From: Candidatus Altimarinota bacterium
Lineage (GTDB): Bacteria; Patescibacteriota; Gracilibacteria; BD1-5; UBA2023
Direction of reading: 5' to 3'
Length of the DNA stretch: 64,000 nucleotides
Assembly: GCA_028713325.1 (NCBI GenBank)
Contig: JAQTON010000002.1
Span: 124,001-188,000 of the forward strand
Positions 40,288 to 49,508 of this stretch are shown here, piece by piece. Below the pieces are notes generated by a model. That model searched no databases. It saw only the letters and a program-made list of their open reading frames with translations, and was not told where the DNA came from. Within the stretch, counting starts at the first letter, position 1; every line of letters begins with the position of its first letter. The position numbers and the translations under genes were made by a program.

Positions 40288-41007
40288 ATGATACATGTTG
40301 TTATCGTTCGTGATCCTGTGGTTTTCGGCCTCATACAAAAGCAAACCGAGGCAAAAAAAGTACCACTCCCAAATCTTCCATATCAAATATTTTCGCAGGG
40401 AAATGTCCGTATTATCGGAGGGTACGAAGTGCCCGTTGAACAAGTTCTTGCTTCTGTGATTGAGGAATTGAATCCAGACACGGTATTTTTCCTCTCCGAA
40501 TCTCTTCCGGTAAGCGACGAGAAGCTGAGCGGAGATATTGTTCTTCCGAATGTATTCTTTCCGTATAATCCGGAAATAGAGGCAACAGAAATCGGAAAAG
40601 ACAATACCCATTCTCTTCTTTCCCATCCTTTTTTTCTCGAACACTATCCGATACAAGGCGATTATGATTTCGAATCGTTCGGACTCTCTGTCGGGGGGAT
40701 TCATGTGAGCGGTGAATGGAATACCGAAATCGAGGACTTCCGACTCCGACTCCGCGTGGTGTATGAGAATGATACTTTTGACCCCGAGTTGTATCAGCTT
40801 ATAGAAGTTGCAAAAAAACAAGGAATTATAGAGAAAATGTATCCGGTTGCCTATATATGAACCGAAGATAAAGCTCTCGGAGCGAGAAATTTATGGAGCA
40901 TTGTTCAGTTTATCATCGGAAGCATCGACCCCGATCTCATTCCCGAAGAAGAAACCGAAAAAGAAGAAAGTACGGAGGAGTGGATTGATGGAAAAGAGGG
41001 AGAATAA
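40288..41007 (+). CDS. Hypothetical protein, remotely nucleoside-phosphorylase-like
   Basis: A 239-residue cytosolic protein starting MIHVVIVRDPVVFGLIQ. An alpha/beta pattern with NPDTVFFLSESLPVSDEKLS and GDIVLPNVFFPY is reminiscent of the nucleoside phosphorylase/nucleosidase fold (GVAG..-GDIVV), but the catalytic residues are not evident. An acidic tail (DPDLIPEEETEKEESTEEW) follows a UGA-Gly at YI-G-TEDKALG. I would not name a function. Confidence 0.5.
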
Positions 41008-41065
41008 TTTTTAAGAACGTCGAAATAAAAATCCTATTCGTTTGTATATCATTAGATTTTTTTCT

Positions 41066-41971
41066 ATGACTATAAATTCTCTCACTCTCGGTCAAACAGA
41101 ATGGTTGGATATCGTGAATCCAACAGAAAATGAAATCGATCAAATTATAGAAAAATATGGTTTTCATGAACTCGATAGAGAAGCGATAACGGAAGAATAC
41201 CAGCTTGCCCGTGTCGATACCTATGATGACTATATTTTCGTGGTGCTTCATTTTCCGAAGTATGACACCAAAAGTCGTCGTTATCTCGCCAACGAATTCA
41301 ATATATTTATCTCTCGAAACTATCTCATAAATTTTCGTTATTACAATACCTCATCCGTGGATGCCATTATGGATCGGTACAGTGATGGGAAACATGGGAA
41401 AGATGTGATCAATACGGGATATATGCTCTATGATTTGATCGATTCCATGCTCGATGGAACTCTGAAGATACTCAATCGGTTTGGGAAAGATCTCCGGAGT
41501 CTGGAGGTAGATATCTTTCGGAATGTCGGAGAGAAGACCATTTCCGAAATCATGATCCGAAAACGGAATATGATTGCATTGAAACATATGATCAGTCCTC
41601 AGATTCAGGTACTCAAAGTTCTGGAACTTCGCATGAATGCACTCTTCAAAGACGATGAAGTGGAAGTGTACTTCGAGAACCTTGAAGATAAGGTTCAGAA
41701 AATATATTCCGAGATTCAACTCCTCCAGGAAAATATCGATTCCATGGAAGATACCCTCAAGTCCATCTTCGATATGCAGACCAACAACACGATCAAGTAT
41801 CTCACATTTTTCTCGGCATTTATGCTCCCTCTGACGCTCATCACGAGCTTCTTCGGGATGAATATAGAGAATGTGCCATTTCACGATAACATGGTATATA
41901 TGTCGATTGTCGTTACTGCCATTGTCATGGGAGTACTCGTGTATGTTTTGAAGAAGTGGAAAAAACTCTAA
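41066..41971 (+). CDS. corA: CorA-family magnesium/cobalt transporter
   Basis: A 301-residue divalent-cation channel. The cytosolic N-terminal domain and long helices (LRMNALFKDDEVEVYFENLE) lead to two C-terminal membrane helices. The first ends in the family motif SFFGMNIENVPF (GMN), the second is MSIVVTAIVMGVLVYVLKKW. The start at MTINSLTLGQ is chosen over an upstream TTG. No UGA. Confidence 0.94.
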   Translation: MTINSLTLGQTEWLDIVNPTENEIDQIIEKYGFHELDREAITEEYQLARVDTYDDYIFVVLHFPKYDTKSRRYLANEFNIFISRNYLINFRYYNTSSVDAIMDRYSDGKHGKDVINTGYMLYDLIDSMLDGTLKILNRFGKDLRSLEVDIFRNVGEKTISEIMIRKRNMIALKHMISPQIQVLKVLELRMNALFKDDEVEVYFENLEDKVQKIYSEIQLLQENIDSMEDTLKSIFDMQTNNTIKYLTFFSAFMLPLTLITSFFGMNIENVPFHDNMVYMSIVVTAIVMGVLVYVLKKWKKL

Positions 41972-41998
41972 TCCGTGGATTTTTTCTCATTCCTCGAC

Positions 41999-42026
41999 TT
42001 GTTTTTTCTCCTTTTTTCGCTATAAT
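41999..42026 (+). promoter_or_regulatory. Promoter of the ABC-F gene
   Basis: TTGTTT (41999-42004), a 16-bp T/C-rich spacer and a consensus TATAAT (42021-42026) lie 35 bp before the start codon. Confidence 0.65.
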
Positions 42027-42061
42027 CCCCGCGTTGTATTATTTTCACCCCTATTTACACT

Positions 42062-43525
42062 ATGGCTTCTACAGAAACCGTTATACGATTTGATAAAGTA
42101 CAGTTTGAGTTCGGACTCAAAACCATCCTCGAAGAGGTGAGCTTCTCTGTGCGAGAAGGGATGAAGATGACTATCATGGGGCAGAATGGTGCCGGAAAGA
42201 GTACCATGTTCAAGCTTATGATGGGAGAATTTCAGCCAAAATACGGAAAAATCAGTATCGATAAGAATCTTCGTATTGCCATCTCCCGACAAATTATGCT
42301 GAGCGAGGACAAAGAACTCACCGTACAGGAATTTTTCCGAAAATACTTCGCGGATGACACGATCTACAACATCGATGCTCGAATAGCAGAAGTACTGGGG
42401 ATTGTGAATCTCAAAGCCCCACTGGATAAAATTATCGGGACTTTTTCCGGAGGACAACAGGCACGACTTCTCTTGGCAGCCGCTCTCATTCAGAAGCCGG
42501 ACATACTTCTGCTCGACGAGCCAACCAATAACCTCGATCGGGCAGGAATCGATCATCTGACGGATTTTCTTCGAGCGTATAAAAAGACTTGTCTCGTTAT
42601 CTCTCATGATGCGGAGTTTTTGAATGCTTTTACGGACGGAGTTCTCTATCTCGATGTATTCACCAAAAAAGTAGAGCAGTTCGTGGGGGATTACTACGAT
42701 GTAGTCGAGCGAATCAAGGCTCAAATCGAGCGTGAGAATATGAAAAATTCGCAACTTGCGAAGGAAGCACAGGCGAATAAAGAACAGGCGAATGTCTTCG
42801 CTCATAAAGGAGGAAAGCTCCGTCTCGTCGCCAAAAAGATGCGAGACAAAGCAGAGGAACTCGAAGATGCAATGGTTGATTCCAGACGGGAAGATCGAGC
42901 AATCAAGCCATTTACGATTCCGATGCAGGAAGATATCGGGGGAACGATTCTCTCCATCAAGAAGTTCTCGGTTATCGAAAACCACGAGATTGTCGAAAAA
43001 ACCGCCGATATCAATTTGGGGAAAAATACCCATCTTGCCCTCTCCGGACCGAATGGGATAGGGAAGACGACGCTTCTTGAAACGCTTGCTTCCGGTACAT
43101 CCGCTGGAGCGACGATTGCTCCAGGAATCCGTGTCGGGTACTATCGTCAGGACTTCTCGACGCTCGATTTCGACCAAACGGTGTATGATTGTCTCGCGGA
43201 TGCCATCAAGGAAACAGGGAGACTCGTCGAAGAACAGTACCTCCGAGGAACCGCATCCGGATTTCTTATTACCGGAGATATCATGAAGATGCAGATTCGA
43301 TACCTCTCCGAAGGACAGAAGGGGCTTGTTTCTTTCGCACGACTCGTACTCCTTCAACCGGGACTCCTCATCCTCGATGAGCCGACCAATCATATCAACT
43401 TCCGTCATCTTCCGGTTATCGCCGAAGCACTCGACGCCTACGAAGGAGCGATGGTAATTGTCTCCCACGTAGATGAATTTCTCTGGCAGATTCGGATTGA
43501 TGAGTACTTAGAACTCGATAGATAA
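42062..43525 (+). CDS. ABC-F family ATPase
   Basis: A 487-residue soluble protein with two ABC cassettes; ABC-F proteins act on the ribosome. First cassette: Walker A MGQNGAGKSTMF, signature FSGGQQARLL, Walker B ILLLDEPTNNLD. A linker (YDVVERIKAQIERENMKNSQ) follows, then the second cassette with GPNGIGKTTLLE, signature LSEGQKGLVSFARL (Glu instead of Gly) and LLILDEPTNHINF. The exact subfamily cannot be told. No UGA. Palindromic element copy 6 starts 1 nt after the stop. Confidence 0.92.
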   Translation: MASTETVIRFDKVQFEFGLKTILEEVSFSVREGMKMTIMGQNGAGKSTMFKLMMGEFQPKYGKISIDKNLRIAISRQIMLSEDKELTVQEFFRKYFADDTIYNIDARIAEVLGIVNLKAPLDKIIGTFSGGQQARLLLAAALIQKPDILLLDEPTNNLDRAGIDHLTDFLRAYKKTCLVISHDAEFLNAFTDGVLYLDVFTKKVEQFVGDYYDVVERIKAQIERENMKNSQLAKEAQANKEQANVFAHKGGKLRLVAKKMRDKAEELEDAMVDSRREDRAIKPFTIPMQEDIGGTILSIKKFSVIENHEIVEKTADINLGKNTHLALSGPNGIGKTTLLETLASGTSAGATIAPGIRVGYYRQDFSTLDFDQTVYDCLADAIKETGRLVEEQYLRGTASGFLITGDIMKMQIRYLSEGQKGLVSFARLVLLQPGLLILDEPTNHINFRHLPVIAEALDAYEGAMVIVSHVDEFLWQIRIDEYLELDR

Positions 43526-43526
43526 G

Positions 43527-43649
43527 GGAAATCTCTGCAAAATGCGAACTTTGCACTCAAATTTTACGTTCCTCGTTCACCGTACATGAGTACGTCTCAC
43601 TACGGTACGCAGTTTTCATACAAATTTCATCATTTTTCAGGAGATTTCC
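43527..43649 (-). repeat. Palindromic element, copy 6 (post-stop, ABC-F gene), divergent
   Basis: A 123-bp diverged copy with arms GGAAATCTCTG and CAGGAGATTTCC. The core has drifted (GATGAAATTTG instead of GAAGTAATTTG on the minus strand), but the arms still pair. It starts 1 nt after the stop and is opposite to the gene. Confidence 0.78.
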
Positions 43650-43683
43650 AAGAAATTAGGTAAGTCAATATAAGAATAAACTC

Positions 43684-43712
43684 GTCATTGCGAGGAACGA
43701 AGCAATCCAGGA
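43684..43712. repeat. Partial GTCATTGCGAG repeat
   Basis: GTCATTGCGAGG and GAAGCAATCCAGGA match the left half of the repeat at 13845-13941. The right half is missing. Confidence 0.55.
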
Positions 43713-43764
43713 CAATCAAACCCTATTATAGTTTTTCATCAAAAAGATTAATCATCTCTAAAAA

Positions 43765-44352
43765 ATGGAAAACACCATGATATTCGCTCTCATAAGCACG
43801 ATAATTTACCTTATCGGAGCAATTCCCTATACCATTGGAATCATTCGCTGAGAAGTATTACCTCATCCATTTTCTTATGGGACATGGATTGTGCTTGTGG
43901 GGATTAATAATATAGTTCTTTTCCAGGAAAATGCAGGATGGACACTCCTTCCTGCCATAGTACAGTTCGTTTTTATGGTGGTAAATGTCATAGGTTGATG
44001 TTTTGCATTTCGTAAGATACAGATAAATTGGTTTGATTATTTCTGTCTCTGACTGGCGATTTTATCATTGTTTATATGGTGGAAAGTATGAGTGGAATAT
44101 GCGGTTATAATGACAGTCATAGTGGACGCGATAGCTTTCCTTCCAACCATCAAAAAAGGATGGATTCAGCCTCATAGCGAATATATCTGGCCTTGGATTA
44201 ATTCAGCACTTTTTCCTATATTTCTCATACTTTCTCTGAAATCCCCAATTTTTATTACAGTGTTTTTTTGGGCGTATTTATTTATCTCTAGCGGTTCTTT
44301 GTCGATTATGCTTTGGTATCGACAGAGGTTGATCCCTAAAGAATTATCATAA
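43765..44352 (+). CDS. Hypothetical multi-pass membrane protein
   Basis: A 195-residue protein with about six hydrophobic helices, for example MIFALISTIIYLIGAIPYTI, LLPAIVQFVFMVVNVIGGCF, LFPIFLILSLKSPIFITVFF and AYLFISSGSLSIMLWYR. Several UGA codons are read as Gly (IIR-G-EVLP, VIG-G-CFAF, FCL-G-LAIL, KV-G-VEYAV). The GIY-YIG gene follows after 3 nt. It is hidden in a standard-code reading; the function is unknown. Confidence 0.72.
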
Positions 44353-44355
44353 AAT

Positions 44356-44610
44356 ATGACATCACCTACTACCTACATCCTCCGTTGCTCGGACGATTCT
44401 CTCTACACTGGTTCGACCAACGATATGGAGAAGCGACTTCATGAGCACAATCATCTGAAGTCCGGAGCTCACTACACCAAGATTCGTCGTCCGGTGGAGC
44501 TCATCTATACCGAGAGTTTTGAAACCATGAGCGAGGCGAGGAAACGGGAATATGTCATAAAACAGCTGACGAGAGAACAGAAAACAACATTGATGAAAAA
44601 GAGTATTTAA
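44356..44610 (+). CDS. GIY-YIG domain protein (YhbQ/UPF0213-like)
   Basis: An 84-residue stand-alone GIY-YIG nuclease domain. Motif parts: TYILRCSDDSLYTGSTNDME (the GIY..YIG pair as YIL..YTG), KRLHEHN and GAHYTKIRRPVELIYTESFE, with the catalytic Arg and Glu positions retained (EARKREYVIKQL). Small proteins of this kind are probable DNA-processing enzymes of uncertain role. No UGA. Confidence 0.88.
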   Translation: MTSPTTYILRCSDDSLYTGSTNDMEKRLHEHNHLKSGAHYTKIRRPVELIYTESFETMSEARKREYVIKQLTREQKTTLMKKSI

Positions 44611-44629
44611 ACGGGAGTACGAAATATAT

Positions 44630-44657
44630 TTGCAAAAAAACACTTTGGGATTATACT
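44630..44657 (+). promoter_or_regulatory. Promoter before the 279-residue envelope protein gene
   Basis: TTGCAA (44630-44635), a 16-bp spacer and TATACT (44652-44657) lie 39 bp before the start codon. Confidence 0.55.
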
Positions 44658-44696
44658 CACCTCACTTACAGACTCTAAAACTAAAGACTCCTTCCC

Positions 44697-45536
44697 ATGG
44701 CTCTTCAAACAGAAATCAAAGATTTCACCAAAAAAGTACTCCTTCTCGGGATAATTCTTTCGTTTCTCATCAATCTCATATTTACCTATGTCTCTTCTCT
44801 GGGCTCAGGAAGCAGTGCTTATGCCAGTGGAAATGACGGGAAATTTCGTCAGGCAAATATACCGTATCTGGGGAATACCGGAGTGGCGATTGCCATGAAT
44901 ATAGGATTGCATGAAAAAGAAAAACAAAATACCCCCGTCAATCTTTACGCGGAAGTGATGCCCATCGGAGAAGTGCTTGCAGATACGGGCTTAGGGCGTC
45001 AGAAGCTCATATCGAGCAATATGGTGGCGGCGAGTGAATATTTGAATGTCCTCAAAACGGACGTGAACAAGCTTCTCGATTCCGCGAACGATAGGGAAGC
45101 GATGTTGGAAAGTTTTCTCGATCAACTCAAATACCGATACACTTCGACCAATTCGTATCTCTCGACTCTTTCTGCTCAGGTAACAGAACTTCAGGGAACA
45201 GTAACCGCTTCCAATGGGTCTATCGAAACCACCAAGACTGCACTGACTGCAGCGTATAAAAACCTCGATTATGACAGAACAGAAGAGCTTCTTACTGCCT
45301 ATCTTGCGGAAAAACAAAAAAATACGTATGCCGCTACCTATCTCGTATTTCTTGGAAAATTCATCTCCACTTACCAGATTTTGAATGCCTACAACAAGAC
45401 TCTGCTCGATACGCTCATAAACAACAAGGAAGCACTCATTAAAAATGTAACGGTCATTATGCCGGATTCGGGAACAAGTTTGATGAAACAACTGAACCTT
45501 GTGAAGACGGAAGCGGAATGGAAGGCACGACAATAG
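44697..45536 (+). CDS. Hypothetical anchored coiled-coil protein
   Basis: A 279-residue protein with an N-terminal anchor (VLLLGIILSFLINLIFTYVS) and an extracytosolic helical region, heptad-rich at residues 150-190 (YLSTLSAQVTELQGTVTASN, IETTKTALTAAYKNL). No enzyme motif and no UGA. The stop TAG is itself the first part of palindromic element copy 7. Not recognised. Confidence 0.65.
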   Translation: MALQTEIKDFTKKVLLLGIILSFLINLIFTYVSSLGSGSSAYASGNDGKFRQANIPYLGNTGVAIAMNIGLHEKEKQNTPVNLYAEVMPIGEVLADTGLGRQKLISSNMVAASEYLNVLKTDVNKLLDSANDREAMLESFLDQLKYRYTSTNSYLSTLSAQVTELQGTVTASNGSIETTKTALTAAYKNLDYDRTEELLTAYLAEKQKNTYAATYLVFLGKFISTYQILNAYNKTLLDTLINNKEALIKNVTVIMPDSGTSLMKQLNLVKTEAEWKARQ

Positions 45537-45702
45537 GACTTCCGGAAAAACTCGTTCTTCGAGATTAAATCTCCGCTTCCTCAACCCACGAGGGGAGCTG
45601 AATAGCTTCTCCGTACAGTCGTACGGTTCATTCCGGTCGACCCACGAGGGGAGCTAAATAGCTTCGATTTGCACTCGAATTACTTCGCTTTTGCGAAAGT
45701 CC
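45536..45702 (-). repeat. Palindromic element, copy 7 (post-stop), with two internal cassettes
   Basis: A 167-bp copy with arms GGACTTCCG and CGAAAGTCC that overlaps the preceding TAG stop by one base. It contains two insertions of a cassette with AGCTCCCCTCGTGGGT at different places; one is also in copy 8 at the same place. Orientation is opposite to the gene. Confidence 0.85.
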
Positions 45703-45732
45703 CTAGGTAAACTCTCTTTTCATATTTCTATT

Positions 45733-45773
45733 TTAAAAACCTCATTCCGCGTGCTCGGGATGAGGTTTTTTCG
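45733..45773. terminator. Intrinsic terminator
   Basis: AAAACCTCATTCCG and GGGATGAGGTTTT pair around CGTGCTC with T runs on both strands. It serves the minus gene that ends at 45775 and can stop plus transcripts too. Confidence 0.85.
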
Positions 45774-45774
45774 T

Positions 45775-46242
45775 TTACTCTTTCTGTCCGCTTCCAGTCT
45801 TCGCCCCAGACAAGCTTTGGGGTAATTCTGTCTCTTGAACGGGTTTTGTTGGAGTATTTTGCGTCTTCTCTCCTATATTGAATTGACGTGACTTGAGTTG
45901 GTTTTGTATGAATTGGTTCAATATGGCGGAATCTTTGAAGAAATTAAATGTAAACCAAGAAAGGAGCAGAAATCAGAGTACTGTCCCTATGGCAAAGAGC
46001 ATTCCAAGGGATATATTATACCCGATGAGCTTCCATTTGCTCTTATGAATCATAAGATATTCATGGCCTTCAAGAATTTTAAGTGTTTTCGTGAGTTCTT
46101 TTATGGTCTTGTTGAGATCTTTGGTAGTCTTGAGAAGTTCCTGTTGAGTCAGGGAGTTGAGCAGAAGTTCTTTCTCCACAAAAGAAACCTCTTTTATGGT
46201 ATTTTTTTCTTGAATTTTCTGTTCTTGAAATGTTTTGCTCAT
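45775..46242 (-). CDS. Hypothetical single-pass membrane protein
   Basis: A 155-residue protein. The N-terminal 70 residues are a charged coiled coil (EKELLLNSLTQQELLKTTKD, LNKTIKELTKTLKILE). One membrane helix (YNISLGMLFAIGTVLGFLLL, with UGA-Gly) is followed by a polar Gln/Pro-rich tail. It is 22 nt after yvcK. Not recognised. Confidence 0.65.
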
Positions 46243-46264
46243 AGTTTTTCAATTACTGTTAGAA

Positions 46265-47236
46265 TTATTTTATCCACCCTTCCACAAAATCAGCGATAAC
46301 TCCTGCAAGTTTTTCCGGGTCATGGCGAATATAGTCGTTCTCATTCACCACATCTCGTTCTATGATCTTATAAGGAGCACTGGAGAATAAAGAGATATCA
46401 GTGATTCGAACGGGTTGTTTATTTTCCTCCTGTTTGTATTTGAGCACGAGCTCTTCTCCGATAGGGGCGTTATTCACGAGAACATAATCGATCTCATTCT
46501 TCCCGATATATTTTTCTATCACATTGACGAAGTCCTCTACCTGAAAATTATTGGTCTCCCCGTACTTCGTCATGATATTACAGATGTAGATAATCTTTGC
46601 CGTTGATTCCTGTATCGCTTCTCTCATACCTGTTGCAAGAAGGTTCGGAACGATACTTGTATAGAGATCCCCGGGCCCGATGACGATATAATCCGAGTTC
46701 ACGAGCACTTCTCTCGCACGAGGATTGAGTTTTCCACCACCGACGAGAAATGCATCCCGAATACCTTGATTGGCATCATGCTTCGGTATATCGATATTGG
46801 TTTCTCCGATTATCTGCGTCCCATCCTCGAGAGTGATTCCGAGTTGGGTATCGTCGAGAGTGACGGGAATAACTTTTCCGCGAACCTGAAACATCTCGGA
46901 AAGTTCCTGGATTCCTTTTTCAAAGGTTCCGGTTATATCCGTAAGGGCGGTGAGAAGGAGATTCCCGATAGTATGTCCGGACATCCTATTTCCCGCCTTA
47001 AATCGATACTCGAAGAGCTTTCGAACGATTCCCGTGTCTTCCGAGAGTGCGACAATGGCCCGACGAATATCCCCCGGAGGAAGGATTCCGAATTGATCGC
47101 GAATCTCTCCGGTGCTCCCTCAGGAATCGGAAACCGATACGATGGCTGCGAGATTGTAGTTTTTATTTTTCTTGAGACCATAGAGGACATTGAATGTTCC
47201 CGTTCCTCATCCGATAGTGGTGATATTTACTTTCAT
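46265..47236 (-). CDS. YvcK/CofD-like protein (gluconeogenesis factor family)
   Basis: A 323-residue protein of the YvcK family, which binds UDP-sugars and links carbon status to cell-wall growth. Motifs: ITTIGGGTGTFNVLYGLKK (second Gly is UGA), VSVSDSGGSTGEIRDQFG (UGA-Gly), LPPGDIRRAIVALSE, GNLLLTALTDITGTF and YIVIGPGDLYTSIVPNLL. Both UGA positions are invariant glycines of nucleotide-binding loops. It is divergent from the SPFH genes. Confidence 0.92.
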
Positions 47237-47302
47237 TATTTGTTGACTTTGGAGGTAGATTGGATACGATTATACTGTTTTTATATTTTAATCAATCTTT
47301 TT

Positions 47303-48181
47303 ATGGATGCAGGTACTCTTATCATACTTCTCGTTGTCGTTGCCATAGTTATCCCGATGTTTATAAAGAAGGTTTCTCAGGGAGAGGCCGGGCTTCGAGA
47401 GTTTCTCGGTCGATATACCGATACGGTCGGTCCCGGAATTGTTTTCCTCATCCCGGGAATTCAAACCCTTCGAAAGATCGATATTCGTGAACAGGTTATT
47501 ACGGTTCCGGAACAGCAGATTATCACGAAGGATAACGTCGGAGTTGCGGTTGACGGGATTGTGTATATTCAGATTAACGATCCGGTCAAATCGCAGTACG
47601 AGATTTCCAACGTCTTCATGGCGGTCGTAAGTCTCGCTCAAACGAATCTCCGTTCCGTTCTCGGAACCATGGCTCTCGATGAGACACTCTCCAACCGAGA
47701 CAATATCAATGCCCGACTTCTCGAATCGCTTGATCGCGAGACGGGGAAGTGGGGAGTGAAAGTGATGCGTGTCGAGATCAAGAAACTCGAACCGCCGAAA
47801 GATATCCAGGATAGCATGAGTAAGCAGATGAAGGCAGAGCGAGAGAAACGTGCACTCATACTCGAAGCGGAAGGGTATAAACAATCCCAGATTACCAAGA
47901 ACGAAGGGGACAAGCAATCCAAGATCCTCCAGGCAGAAGGGGATCGTCAGTCTCAGATTCTCCAGGCAGAAGGAAAGGCTCAGGCAACCATTGCCATCGC
48001 TGAAGCTGATGCGAAGGCTCTCGAGCTTCAATCCAATGCCGCACAAGAGTATTTCAAAGGACAGGCAGTGGTGAAGGAGCAGTTGAACGTCATCCAGAAC
48101 TCTCTCGGTGGCGGGAATACGAAGTATGTTTTGGATTCGGATATACTCACCAGTCTTGGTAAAGCTTTTGGATTAAAGTAA
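47303..48181 (+). CDS. SPFH/stomatin-like protein 1
   Basis: A 292-residue membrane-scaffold protein. One N-terminal helix (GTLIILLVVVAIVIPMFI) is followed by an SPFH domain (GEAGLREFLGRYTDTVGPGI, DNVGVAVDGIVYIQINDPVK, LRSVLGTMALDETLSNRDNI). A long coiled coil carries four near repeats such as EGDKQSKILQAEGDRQSQIL. These proteins organise membrane microdomains. The start MDAGTL is chosen because the longer upstream frame overlaps divergent yvcK. No UGA. Confidence 0.92.
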   Translation: MDAGTLIILLVVVAIVIPMFIKKVSQGEAGLREFLGRYTDTVGPGIVFLIPGIQTLRKIDIREQVITVPEQQIITKDNVGVAVDGIVYIQINDPVKSQYEISNVFMAVVSLAQTNLRSVLGTMALDETLSNRDNINARLLESLDRETGKWGVKVMRVEIKKLEPPKDIQDSMSKQMKAEREKRALILEAEGYKQSQITKNEGDKQSKILQAEGDRQSQILQAEGKAQATIAIAEADAKALELQSNAAQEYFKGQAVVKEQLNVIQNSLGGGNTKYVLDSDILTSLGKAFGLK

Positions 48182-48216
48182 TCTCATATTTTTTATTCTT
48201 CATCTTTCCATTCCAT

Positions 48217-49020
48217 ATGTTCACATTTATCTGAAATCTTCTTAAGAAAACTACTATCCTTGTTGTGATAATTATCATTGGGCTTATCGTTGTAAATAGT
48301 TCGTTTGGTACTATCGGTGCGGGACAACGAGGAATTCTCCTTCGTTTTGGAGCGGTAACTGGAACGGTATTTAATGAAGGGTTGTACTTCAAAATTCCTC
48401 TTATTGAGGATGTAAAAAAGATTGATGTAAAAGTGCAGAAAGAGCAAACGGAAGCAAGTTCCGCTTCCAAAGATCTTCAGGCAGTTCATGCGGTGGTGGC
48501 ACTGAATTTCCATATCATTCCAACACAAGTCGGGAAGATTTACCAGGAAATAGGAATTGATTACAAAGACAAACTTATCGATCCGGCGATTCAGGAATCC
48601 GTAAAAGCATCGACGGCGAAATTTACTGCCGAGGAGCTTATCAGTAAACGAGAAATCGTCCGAGCAGAGATGAAAAAGCTTTTGACCGATAAACTCTCTG
48701 TGTGGGGGATAAATGTCGATGATGTCAATATCGTGAATTTTAATTTTTCCGAATCTTTCAATACAGCCATTGAATCAAAAGTGACCGCCGAGCAGGATGC
48801 TCTCGCTTCCAAAAATAAATTGGAACGAATCAAGTTTGAAGCAGAGCAACGAATCGTCGAGGCAAAAGGAAAGGCTGAGGCTATGCGAGTGGAATCCGAA
48901 GCACTCAAATCCAATCCGGAAGTTCTTCAGCTTCGAGCTCTCGAAAAATGGAACGGAGTTCTCCCTCAGGTTACTGGAACGAGCATACCTTTTGTGAATA
49001 TAACGGGACTCGGGAAATAA
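48217..49020 (+). CDS. SPFH/prohibitin-like protein 2
   Basis: A 267-residue protein, a second SPFH member of the prohibitin/HflC type. N-terminal helix (TTILVVIIIIGLIVVNS), then GAGQRGILLRFGAVTGTVFN, EGLYFKIPLIEDVKKIDVKV, VVALNFHIIPTQVGKIYQEI and a C-terminal coiled coil (FEAEQRIVEAKGKAEAMRVE). The start at 48217 uses a UGA-Gly (MFTFI-G-NLLKK). It is 35 nt after the first SPFH gene. Confidence 0.92.
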
Positions 49021-49059
49021 AATTGTAATCCCTATTTTTTAATCTGTAACATTCCCATT

Positions 49060-49488
49060 ATGTCCAATCTCTTCTACATCTACCTCGCTTCATGAGTTTT
49101 CTTTCTCTTGATCGAGATGCTCACCGCGACTTTCTACGGACTCTCCGTGAGTGTCGCTTGTTTTGTACTCGCTGTCTATGTCTATGTGACAGGCGATGCG
49201 AATATAACGGTTATTCAAGGACTCATCCTTGTGGTTATCTCCGGTGTTTCTGCTTATTTTCTCCCGAAGTGGCTCACTCCTCATTCCAAACCCCTGAAGT
49301 CTGGACTCGATGTGCATATCGGGCAGTCGTTTCGTCTCGAACGGGTTGGAACGGATTGGAAGGTGAAGATAGACGGGGTGGATTATCTCATCGACGATGA
49401 TTCGGAGACTCCCGATTTTGCAGTCGGGAAAAAAGTTCGACTCGAAAGTCATAGTTCTGGAATCTTACGAGTTTCTCTCTCAAAATAA
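49060..49488 (+). CDS. NfeD-like membrane protein
   Basis: A 142-residue protein with two or three membrane helices (IYLASGVFFLLIEMLTATFY, FVLAVYVYVTGDANITVI, LILVVISGVSAYFL) and a C-terminal OB-like domain (DVHIGQSFRLERVGTDWKVK, GKKVRLESHSSGILRVSLSK). NfeD proteins pair with SPFH proteins, and here the gene follows two of them. One UGA-Gly lies at LAS-G-VFF. Confidence 0.82.
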
Positions 49489-49508
49489 TTATTCATTCAA
49501 TATTTTTA

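Noticed and set aside
42020-43468. A 482-residue open frame on the minus strand
   Set aside because: It is antisense to the complete ABC-F gene and has no recognisable protein features.
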